Below, one piece after another: positions 1 to 6,554 of a stretch of DNA of 8,174 nt; position 1 is the first letter of the stretch, and every line of letters begins with the position of its first letter. The notes beneath the pieces were generated by a model. That model was not told where the DNA came from. It did no database searches and worked only from the letters and a program-made list of their open reading frames with translations. A program made the translations under genes and the position numbers. This DNA is from Cryomorphaceae bacterium. Lineage in GTDB: Bacteria; Bacteroidota; Bacteroidia; Flavobacteriales; Schleiferiaceae. The stretch spans positions 2,173 through 10,346 of the forward strand of contig DMDX01000074.1 in NCBI GenBank assembly GCA_003451355.1, in the 5' to 3' direction.

Positions 1-1
1 C

Positions 2-1138
2 CTCGGTCGCGAAACCGACGAGGCCTACTTGGGTGCTCTTGAAACGCTTTCGCTCAACCGCCAAGGCAATGCCGGATTGGGCATCGTGTTTACGGCACTT
101 CACGGAACCTCGATCACGCTGCTACCTGAATCGCTCAAGCGATGGGGGTTCACTAAGGTGGACGTGCTTGAGGCCCAGGCCACGCCGGACGGAAACTTTC
201 CCACGGTGCACTCTCCAAACCCTGAGGAACCAGCTGCGCTGGCCCTCGCCGTGGCCCGAGCTGAAGAACTTGGATACGACTTCGTCGTGGGATGCGACCC
301 CGACAGCGACCGCGTGGGTATTGCCGTCCGCAACGACCACGGAGACCTTGTGCTGCTCAACGGCAACCAGGCGGCGGCGGTGCTGATGGATTACGTGCTC
401 GCGCAGCGTTCCGCCCAAGGGAGCATGCCCGCGAACCCCTTTGTGGCCAGCACCGTGGTGACTTCGCCCCTGCTGCTTCGCGTGGCCGAGCACTACGGCG
501 TGGAAACGACCGAAACGCTTACCGGTTTTAAATGGATTGCGGAGCAAATCCGACTCCGCGAAGGCAAGCAAACGTTTGTAGTCGGAGGCGAAGAAAGCTA
601 CGGCTACCTCGCGGGCGACTTTGTGCGCGACAAGGACGCCATTGGCTCAGCCTGTCTGCTCGCTGAGGCCGCGGCATTTCACGCCGCGAACGGTTCTAGT
701 TTTTACCACGCCCTACTTGGCCTGTACGCCCGCCACGGAGTGCACCAAGACGAGCTGCTGAGCGTGACCAAGCCAGGGCGCAGCGGACTCGAAGAAATTC
801 AGGCCATTATGGCGCGCTTACGCACGGCGACTCCGACTGAGGTGGCAGGGGTTTCGGTTGCCGAGGTGGTCGACTACCAGCAGCGTAGTAAGCGGGTGCT
901 GGCAGATGGCTCGACGAGCGCGTTGACGCTTCCCGCATCCAACGTGATCCAGCTGGTGATGGCCAACGGCGACCGCATCACGGCGCGTCCGAGCGGAACC
1001 GAACCCAAGATCAAGTACTACTTCAATGTACTTGGTGGTCACCTTGGCGAGGTTGACCAAGCTGGTCAGTACCGCCGCGTTCGCGAAGAATTGGCCGCAC
1101 GGGTCGACGCGTACCGCGAAGCGCTCCGGCAGTACTAA
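2..1138 (+). CDS. Phospho-sugar mutase (phosphoglucomutase/phosphomannomutase family), C-terminal part, 5' end outside the window
   Basis: This is the last 378 residues of an alpha-D-phosphohexomutase, which interconverts sugar 1- and 6-phosphates (glucose or mannose) in the cytoplasm and feeds glycogen, nucleotide-sugar and envelope synthesis. The reading frame is open to the left edge. The catalytic phosphoserine loop lies upstream of the window; full-length relatives of this type are about 570 residues, so roughly 190 are missing. Three family motifs are visible: the magnesium loop DPDSDR (296-313), the sugar-specificity loop GGEESYG (584-604) and the C-terminal phosphate-binding loop RPSGTEPK (986-1009). 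The motif TALHGTS near 91-111 is also typical. The GGEESYG and DKDAIG pattern resembles the long PGM2/PgcA-type mutases more than short phosphoglucosamine mutases, so phosphoglucomutase is the likeliest activity, although sugar preference cannot be read with certainty. The TAA stop lies 9 nt before the thioredoxin-like gene, suggesting co-transcription. Confidence 0.93.
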   Translation, partial: LGRETDEAYLGALETLSLNRQGNAGLGIVFTALHGTSITLLPESLKRWGFTKVDVLEAQATPDGNFPTVHSPNPEEPAALALAVARAEELGYDFVVGCDPDSDRVGIAVRNDHGDLVLLNGNQAAAVLMDYVLAQRSAQGSMPANPFVASTVVTSPLLLRVAEHYGVETTETLTGFKWIAEQIRLREGKQTFVVGGEESYGYLAGDFVRDKDAIGSACLLAEAAAFHAANGSSFYHALLGLYARHGVHQDELLSVTKPGRSGLEEIQAIMARLRTATPTEVAGVSVAEVVDYQQRSKRVLADGSTSALTLPASNVIQLVMANGDRITARPSGTEPKIKYYFNVLGGHLGEVDQAGQYRRVREELAARVDAYREALRQY

Positions 1139-1147
1139 CTTGGGGGA

Positions 1148-2395
1148 ATGAAAATCATTTTTGTCCTCATCCTGGGACTCGCCGCGTGGGTCGTGGTGGC
1201 TCAGCCGCGCGCGCTGAACACAGCCAAAGAAACCTGGTTCCACGCCGAAATCACCCTGCGTCCCGCGATGGACGGGCAAGCCGCTTGGGTGCTGCCGTTT
1301 GACATTATGTCGGTGCAGCCCAAGGGTGCCGTACGGCCCGACATGTACGTGGCCAACGGAACCGAGCGAATACTCCTGGCCTACGCCAGCGCCACTCCCG
1401 ACGGCTATGAGCGCTACGAAATCCCGTACTTCCCGGGTGAGCTAGTGTGGCGCCGCGCCGGCCGAGCATTGGACGGATTTTGGATCCGCCCTGACCGCGG
1501 CGAGCAGTACCCTCTTTTACTGACCATGGGCAAGCGCCCACGGTTTGCGCTCCCCAATCCACAAGGGTCAGAGCAACCTTTAGCTGACCGCTACGCGCTG
1601 CGTTTTCACCACCCTGACCAGCCGGCCGCTGAGGGTAATCCAGGTATTGCCGTGCTCCGCGAGGGCGAGGACGGAATCGTCACCGGAACCATCATGACCG
1701 AGTCCGGCGACTACCGCTATCTGGCGGGGAACCGACGCGGCAACCGCGTGCACCTCAGCACCTTCAACGGGGTCTTTGCCTACGTGTTTGAGTTAGCGCT
1801 TCTCGAGGGCGGAGCCGTCCGCGGACGGCAAATCCTAAGCGCCACACGCGACCAGGCCATTACGGGCAAGGCCGATCCCGACGCGAAGCTGGCCGACCCC
1901 ACTACCCTAGCCGGCCTCAAGCCGGGGGTCGAATCACTCACGTTTTCGCTTCCGCACTACCAAAGCGGCGCACTTTTTAGCCCTGAATTGGGCAAGCCCG
2001 CCGTGATTCAAATCATGGGTTCGTGGTGCCCGAATTGCGTGGACGAGAGCAATGCCTTCACGCAGTTTCACGCGGCCTACCCCGACGTGCAGTTTTTTGG
2101 TTTGACCTTTGAGCGGAGCGCGGAGCGCGAGCAAGCATTTGCCGCCGTAGACAAGTTTGTACGCGGACTGGACCTGCGCTACCCCATTTTGTTCGCGGGC
2201 CGTGCCGAGCGCGGAGCCGTGGAGCGCGTCCTCGATGGACTCGCCAACTTTTCGTCCTACCCTACTACCATTTACCTCGACAAAAAAGGTCGCGTGCGCA
2301 AGATTTACAGCGGGTTTTACGGGCCCGGAACCCCTGAGTACGAGCCATGGCTTCAGGAAACCACGGCCTTCATCGAAAAGCTTCGGGCTGAGTGA
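1148..2395 (+). CDS. Secreted TlpA-like thioredoxin-fold protein
   Basis: A 415-residue exported protein with a C-terminal thioredoxin-like domain of the TlpA/redoxin type, expected to work as a thiol-disulfide oxidoreductase in the periplasm. Residues 1-18 look like a Sec signal peptide (hydrophobic run ending VVVA, then Q19). Residues 20-240 are beta-rich and contain motifs that I associate with Bacteroidota TlpA proteins, including GTIMTESGDYRYL (180-192) and FNGVFAYVFE (206-215). The thioredoxin domain spans about 270-415, with active-site WCPNC (C294 and C297) and a likely cis-proline in SYPTTIYLD (P372), so the redox site looks intact. The start is ATG 1148. A GGGGG run sits only 1 nt upstream, too close for a normal Shine-Dalgarno, but no better start precedes the signal peptide. 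The TGA stop overlaps the next gene's GTG by 4 nt. The partner protein is unknown; cytochrome maturation or general disulfide reduction are possibilities only. Confidence 0.88.
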   Translation: MKIIFVLILGLAAWVVVAQPRALNTAKETWFHAEITLRPAMDGQAAWVLPFDIMSVQPKGAVRPDMYVANGTERILLAYASATPDGYERYEIPYFPGELVWRRAGRALDGFWIRPDRGEQYPLLLTMGKRPRFALPNPQGSEQPLADRYALRFHHPDQPAAEGNPGIAVLREGEDGIVTGTIMTESGDYRYLAGNRRGNRVHLSTFNGVFAYVFELALLEGGAVRGRQILSATRDQAITGKADPDAKLADPTTLAGLKPGVESLTFSLPHYQSGALFSPELGKPAVIQIMGSWCPNCVDESNAFTQFHAAYPDVQFFGLTFERSAEREQAFAAVDKFVRGLDLRYPILFAGRAERGAVERVLDGLANFSSYPTTIYLDKKGRVRKIYSGFYGPGTPEYEPWLQETTAFIEKLRAE

Positions 2396-2913
2396 AGAAG
2401 GGTCCTGAGGCGTTTTTAAAGCGTTTAAAGCGTCAGCCTCCACGCGACCTCGATGCCGTGGTGCATGGGTTTCACGAGGCCGTGTTCGCCAAGACGGACT
2501 GCCTGACCTGCGCCAACTGCTGCAAGACAACCGGCCCATTGTGGACCGAGCGCGACAAGGATCGCGTAGCCAAGCGCTTGGGTCTCAAAACAGCTGATTT
2601 TGAAGCCAGCTACTTGCGACGCGACGAAGAGGACGACTGGGTGCTCAAGCAACTGCCTTGCCCGTTTTTGGAGTCCGACAACGCCTGCTCCATTTATGAG
2701 GATCGCCCAAAGGCCTGCCGCGAGTACCCGCATACCGACCGAGTGAAGCAGGTCCAAATTTTGGAGTTGACCGCCAAGAATGCGTTGGTCTGCCCCGCAG
2801 TGGGCGAAATCGTCCAGCGTATGGAGGCCATCTACGCCGAGAAGTCGGCTACGCCCGCGGGGCGCGGAACGGCAGCAGCCACGCCAGCGCCACGACGAGG
2901 ACGGCGCCGATGA
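2392..2913 (+). CDS. YkgJ-family cysteine-cluster protein (CxxCxxCC)
   Basis: A 173-residue cytoplasmic protein of the YkgJ/UPF0153 family, thought to bind a metal ion or iron-sulfur centre; its biochemical role is not established. Eight cysteines are visible: C37, C40, C43 and C44 form the hallmark CxxCxxCC, C90 lies in LPCPFL, C99 and C109 flank the signature IYEDRPKACREYP, and C134 comes near the end of the core. All the family signatures I would look for are present. The GTG start at 2392 shares GTGA with the upstream TGA stop, implying translational coupling; no in-frame ATG lies before the cysteine motif, and a GTG at V23 or V24 would also keep the whole domain. The last 21 residues or so, rich in Ala, Pro and Arg and ending RRGRRR, are encoded antisense to the end of the symporter gene. 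They look like read-through sequence rather than part of the fold. Confidence 0.88.
   Translation: MKKGPEAFLKRLKRQPPRDLDAVVHGFHEAVFAKTDCLTCANCCKTTGPLWTERDKDRVAKRLGLKTADFEASYLRRDEEDDWVLKQLPCPFLESDNACSIYEDRPKACREYPHTDRVKQVQILELTAKNALVCPAVGEIVQRMEAIYAEKSATPAGRGTAAATPAPRRGRRR
2849..2913. other. Tail-to-tail overlap of two convergent genes (65 bp)
   Basis: The cysteine-cluster gene on the plus strand ends at 2913, while the symporter gene on the minus strand ends at 2849 (CTA on the plus strand, read as TAG). The 65 bp between are coding on both strands, so the two transcripts must be complementary at their 3' ends. I found no terminator-like hairpin here; the only inverted repeat noticed is a 5-bp arm pair (2887-2891 with 2903-2907) with no U-tract. 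Termination must therefore use another mechanism or occur inside the opposing gene. Confidence 0.85.
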
Positions 2914-4501
2914 GGTTGTACCAGAGGTAGCCGAGTTCGAGCCAGCCCGCAAGCGTTGCGGCGTGCAGGGAGAGGACGGCGGATTCCGCGAGGATTCCGC
3001 CCCAAAATACCGCCCGCCACGGGAGGCGCTTGAAGAGCCAGGCGCAGACAAAAATTCCGAGCATCGGCCCGTAAAACAGCGAACCAATGAGGTTGACGAG
3101 CTGAATCAGATTCTCGTAAAGGCTGGCCAAAAGGGCCACGCCCATGGCGGCTAAACCCCAAAACGCGGTGACCCAACGAGACGTTTTAAGCGTTTCACGC
3201 AGCCCGAGCACGCGACCAAAGTCAATGACTGAGGTGGCCGCCAACGCATTGATTTCGGCGCTGGAACTGGACATGGCTCCGGCCATGATTACCGCGAGCA
3301 AAAGGCCAAGCAGGCCGACCGGCATGTGGCCCAGTGCCCAGCCCAAAAAGACGTAGTCCTGGTCCTTGGTTTCGAGGTGGGGCGCTGTGGCCTGAACCTC
3401 AGCCACCGCATCAGCCTTTAGGGCGTTGCGTCGCTCGTGGAGGCTGGCCAGTTGGGCTTGGCGCTCCGGGGTTTCAGGTTGGGCCGCGAGCTGCTGGCGC
3501 TGCTCGTTGACCTCGGCCCACTGGGCGTCAAGGTCGGGGCGCATTCCAACCCACTCGCGAGCCACGGCGGGATTGTGCCAAAGGGGCTCGTCGGCAAAGT
3601 GCATTCGGGCCAGTAAGAGCAGCCCGAGGCTCAAAATGAAGAGCTGCATGGGGAACTTGATCAGCCCGGTAAACAGGAATCCGCGCCGAATCTCAGTGAG
3701 GCTCTTGCCCCCGAGGTAGCGGCCGACTTGGCTTTGGTCGGTCCCGAAGTAGGCCATGGCCAAAAAGAATCCGCCTGCAAGCCCCGACCATACCGTGTAG
3801 CGGCTAGCTGGATTCCACTCAAAATCCAAGACTTGCGTATGCCCGTAGGCACGGTTGAGCGACCAAACCTCGGTCAACCCCTGCCCCTCGGGGAGCCCTT
3901 GAAGCAGCACCACAAATGCGGCAACCAGTCCGAGCAAAATCACCGTCATCTGGGCTGTTTGCGTGACTTCAACCGCCTTGTAGCCTCCAAAAGCCGTGTA
4001 GGCAATGACCACTGCGCCGATCACCAAGACAGTGACCTTGAGGTTCCACCCAAAAAGTGCCGACAAGACAATCGCCGGAGCGTACAGGGTGATGCCGACC
4101 GCTAGGCTCCGCGAAATAAGAAAAAGTGAAGCCGCAAGGCCACGAACCCGCGGCCCAAAAACACCTTCGAGGTATTCGTAGGCGGTTCGGGCTCCGCTGC
4201 GCATGTAGCGCGGCACCACCCAGGCTCCGAGGACGAAGAGCGCCAGCGGCATCCCGAGGTAGAATTGGGCGAAGCGAAGTCCGTCGCCAAACCCCTGACC
4301 AGGCGTACTTAAAAAGGTGATGGCTGAGGCCTGGGTGGCGAGAATTCCGAGCGCCATCGTCAGCCAGTGGGTCTGGTGCTGGCCACTTAAAAACTCGGTT
4401 GCAGAGCCTTTTTGGCGCGACTTCCACATGCCGTAGATCGCGATTCCGCCGATCGTGAGCACCAGCGCAGCGAGGTCGAGCGGGCGCAAACTAGCGGTCA
4501 T
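2849..4501 (-). CDS. Sodium:solute symporter (SSS family) with a charged hairpin insert
   Basis: A 550-residue inner-membrane transporter of the SSS/SLC5 family (LeuT fold), which uses the sodium gradient to import a small solute that cannot be named from sequence. The hydrophobic profile fits about 13 helices. Family signatures include QASAITFLSTPGQGF in the first core helix, AYTAFGGYKAVEVTQ, and the conserved sodium-site helix AGAMSSSSAEINALAATS with M410 and S411-S414. Residues about 303-382 form a hydrophilic segment, much of it predicted helical with a break at QPETPER (341-347), lying between the helices equivalent to TM7 and TM8. ATG 4501 is preferred: it overlaps the deacetylase stop by 11 nt (translational coupling), and MTASLRPLDLAAL is a normal SSS N-terminus. 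An in-frame start at 4576 would add 25 non-membrane residues with no SSS character. The 3' end overlaps the convergent cysteine-cluster gene. Confidence 0.93.
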   Translation of the reverse strand: MTASLRPLDLAALVLTIGGIAIYGMWKSRQKGSATEFLSGQHQTHWLTMALGILATQASAITFLSTPGQGFGDGLRFAQFYLGMPLALFVLGAWVVPRYMRSGARTAYEYLEGVFGPRVRGLAASLFLISRSLAVGITLYAPAIVLSALFGWNLKVTVLVIGAVVIAYTAFGGYKAVEVTQTAQMTVILLGLVAAFVVLLQGLPEGQGLTEVWSLNRAYGHTQVLDFEWNPASRYTVWSGLAGGFFLAMAYFGTDQSQVGRYLGGKSLTEIRRGFLFTGLIKFPMQLFILSLGLLLLARMHFADEPLWHNPAVAREWVGMRPDLDAQWAEVNEQRQQLAAQPETPERQAQLASLHERRNALKADAVAEVQATAPHLETKDQDYVFLGWALGHMPVGLLGLLLAVIMAGAMSSSSAEINALAATSVIDFGRVLGLRETLKTSRWVTAFWGLAAMGVALLASLYENLIQLVNLIGSLFYGPMLGIFVCAWLFKRLPWRAVFWGGILAESAVLSLHAATLAGWLELGYLWYNLIGAVLVVALAWLLPFRAPRA

Positions 4502-6515
4502 GAGCGACGAGGTTGGCCAAAATTCGGTACGAACCTGGAACGCCGGCGCGCCACTGGCGGAACAAGGACAGCGCACAGTAGGTGACGCTTCCGTCGCCGT
4601 AGCGGGCCGTAATTAGCGCACCCTGAGCCAAAGGCTCGCCCGGGTCAGACCATGCGATGAGCGGCGTGAACTCGGCGGGCCAAGTTTGGGCGAAGTAGAG
4701 TCCGCGTTCTTGAACCCAGCCATTGAAATCGCTCGCATCCAGCACATTGGGCGTCGTCATTAACGGGTGCTGGGGCGCCAAAAACTGCGGAACCGCATCT
4801 TCGCGCGTTACCCGCTGGCGGCCTAACGCAAAGGGCAACGGGCCCATTTGACTCGCCGTACGGTCGCTGCTTGCGGTCGCGTACTGCATGACGAGGCGGC
4901 CACCGTTGAGAATCCACGGCTCGAGTACCGCATTCGCTCGGTCCATTCCGGGGGTGGCGTTGTAGGCACGGACTCCGGTAACCACCGCCGCAAGTCCGTC
5001 GAGGTCTGCCGCGGTCATGCTCAAGGGGTCGAGCTGCCGCACCTCGAATCCGAGCTGGGACAATGCGAGTGCTGCATCGTCGCCGGCTCCCTCGATGACG
5101 CCCACGGTGGCGGTGGGCAGCGACATAGGCACAAAGCGCAGCGGAATTCCGCCATCCACCCACACTTCGGTATGCGGAATATGGTCGTAGCGCAGTTCGA
5201 CAACGCGGCGCACCGGCTTGCCGTCCATCGTGAAGGTGAGCTCGCCATCGACCGGATTGCTTCCGGGCTCGAGGCGCACTGGGACGCTGTACTCGAGGGC
5301 GGAACCCGGTTGCGCCGTCCACTTTATGCGCTTGGCGCTGAGCAACTTCCACCCCTTGGGAACGTGGACCTCCACGTCAAAAGACTTAGCCAAGGCCCAC
5401 TGCGTAAACCGAACCTGAACATCGTACGGGCGCTTTGTCGTTGCAATCACACTCGGCACATCCAACGCTACACTGAGGGGATCCGCTGGGATGCTTGGGC
5501 GGCGGAGCTCCCCCTTGACCCGGTCCGAAGTGACGTGCCATGCCTGCTGGAGCGGACTAGCCTCACGCTCGAGGCGCTGGCCAGGCGCCATTAGTACGCC
5601 GTCCATTTCTGCGGACTCCCTGCCTTCATTGATGAAGACCTCCGTGCGCTTTAGCGCGATGCTGTCGCGTTCGGTAAACCATGGGCGGTCGGCTCGAACC
5701 TCGCGCCAAATGTGCATATCTTGCCTAGGGTTGGACGGCAACGAAGCCGTGAAATCCACCGGAGTTCCTGCGAGCAACTGCAAAAACTCAGTCTTGTACC
5801 CATGCTCGTTCTCTGCGCCAAATCCTTGGGACTTGTGCATGCTGCGGGCCTCGGTTCCGATTTGAAGCACCGACTTGCCCAAGGCCTCGTGGTAGCCACC
5901 AATCTGCAGGCGCACTAAGCTGTCGCTCAAGGACGCATTCTCGAGGTCCTTCGCCCACCACGTCGAGGTATTCCAGTACACGGCGCGCGGAGCCCAATCC
6001 CCATTGCACATTCGGTCCCGCTGCAGGCGGGCAAAAAGATCCAAGGCCAACATCGCCGAGGCGGTATGGTGGCCGTGGCCGGCCCTCGAGTCGGGCGGAA
6101 AGCGCGTCACAATCACGTCGGGTCGAAATTCTGCTGCACGCGCAAACAGCTCGCCCAGAATCTGTTCGCGATCCCAAATTGTAAACGTTTCCTCAGGATT
6201 CTTGCTGTACCCAAAATCCGGAGCTGACGTAAAGTACTGCTTTGCCCCATCAATCTGTCGGGCAGCACGAAGCTCCGCCTCGCGAATGGCACCAAGCGAA
6301 GGACCTAATTCGGGGCCGATTAAATTTTGGCCGCCTTCTCCGCGGGTGAGGCTCACATAGGCGACATCTCGTCCCTCTGCCCGCGACCAGTGCGCGATCA
6401 GCCGGGTATTTTCGTCGTCGGGGTGCGCCGCGACGTACAAAATGCGCTGCACAGGCTGGGCCGTTGCCGCAGTCACGATGAGCGCCCACGCAAACATTAA
6501 ACGATAGTTGTGCAT
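4491..6515 (-). CDS. Secreted PIG-L family deacetylase with Ig-like and GATase1-like C-terminal regions
   Basis: A 674-residue exported zinc amidohydrolase of the PIG-L/LmbE family, whose members remove acyl groups from amino sugars. Residues 1-19 look like a Sec signal peptide (ATAQ at the cleavage site). The catalytic domain, about 24-210, contains AAHPDDEN with H31 and D34 as expected zinc ligands and D33 as general base. The second metal motif is HGHH, H147 and H150 fitting the usual HxxH spacing. A middle beta-rich stretch, about 350-460 with VPKGWK around W389, resembles an Ig-like NEW3-type domain. From about 470 (VGVIEGAGDD, then VVTGVRAYN) it resembles a GATase1/ThuA-like fold without a recognisable catalytic cysteine. 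The predicted export argues against bacillithiol synthesis, where BshB is cytoplasmic. ATG 6515 is chosen; M7 (6497) is possible but leaves a shorter signal sequence. The substrate is unknown. It is co-transcribed with the downstream symporter. Confidence 0.9.
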   Translation of the reverse strand: MHNYRLMFAWALIVTAATAQPVQRILYVAAHPDDENTRLIAHWSRAEGRDVAYVSLTRGEGGQNLIGPELGPSLGAIREAELRAARQIDGAKQYFTSAPDFGYSKNPEETFTIWDREQILGELFARAAEFRPDVIVTRFPPDSRAGHGHHTASAMLALDLFARLQRDRMCNGDWAPRAVYWNTSTWWAKDLENASLSDSLVRLQIGGYHEALGKSVLQIGTEARSMHKSQGFGAENEHGYKTEFLQLLAGTPVDFTASLPSNPRQDMHIWREVRADRPWFTERDSIALKRTEVFINEGRESAEMDGVLMAPGQRLEREASPLQQAWHVTSDRVKGELRRPSIPADPLSVALDVPSVIATTKRPYDVQVRFTQWALAKSFDVEVHVPKGWKLLSAKRIKWTAQPGSALEYSVPVRLEPGSNPVDGELTFTMDGKPVRRVVELRYDHIPHTEVWVDGGIPLRFVPMSLPTATVGVIEGAGDDAALALSQLGFEVRQLDPLSMTAADLDGLAAVVTGVRAYNATPGMDRANAVLEPWILNGGRLVMQYATASSDRTASQMGPLPFALGRQRVTREDAVPQFLAPQHPLMTTPNVLDASDFNGWVQERGLYFAQTWPAEFTPLIAWSDPGEPLAQGALITARYGDGSVTYCALSLFRQWRAGVPGSYRILANLVAHDR

Positions 6516-6554
6516 TATGGTTCTAAATTGTGCCTCTTATTCTGTTAATAGCCG
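6516..6554. promoter_or_regulatory. Divergent intergenic region, probable promoters for the deacetylase and the S8 peptidase
   Basis: This 39-bp gap is the only non-coding stretch of note in the window and separates two start codons facing away from each other. It is about 36 % GC (14 of 39 bases), far lower than the flanking genes. A plus-strand TTATTCTG (6538-6545) is a weak match to the Bacteroidota -7 box TAnnTTTG, but I see no convincing -33 partner on either strand. With so little room, promoter elements for each gene probably extend into the start of the other. Neither start codon has a Shine-Dalgarno sequence at normal spacing. Confidence 0.45.

Noticed and set aside
1142..1146. GGGGG before the thioredoxin-like gene as a Shine-Dalgarno sequence
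   Set aside because: Only 1 nt separates it from the ATG, too close for normal pairing with 16S rRNA.
818..1279. Minus-strand open frame of 153 codons across the mutase/thioredoxin boundary
   Set aside because: It is antisense to two well-supported genes and has no domain, signal peptide or coupling to a neighbour.
2887..2907. Possible terminator hairpin in the convergent overlap
   Set aside because: The arms are only 5 bp (GCGCC/GGCGC), the loop is 11 nt and there is no T-tract on either side, so it is probably chance in GC-rich coding sequence.
2425..3087. Minus-strand open frame of 220 codons antisense to the cysteine-cluster gene
   Set aside because: It overlaps both the cysteine-cluster gene and the symporter in the wrong frame. 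Its Ser/Arg/Gly-rich translation is typical of a shadow frame.
4502..4576. Longer symporter with a start at 4576 (25 extra N-terminal residues)
   Set aside because: The extension lies inside the deacetylase coding region, has no SSS or signal-peptide character, and the ATG at 4501 gives a normal family N-terminus with a coupled stop/start.
4848..5594. Plus-strand open frame of 248 codons opposite the deacetylase gene
   Set aside because: The opposite strand has a full PIG-L protein with conserved motifs. The translated product is rich in Arg/His/Gly with no recognisable motif, as expected for a GC-rich antisense frame.
4491..6515. Deacetylase as BshB of bacillithiol synthesis
   Set aside because: BshB proteins are short and cytoplasmic. 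This one has a signal peptide, is almost three times longer, and sits next to a transporter, not near other bsh genes.
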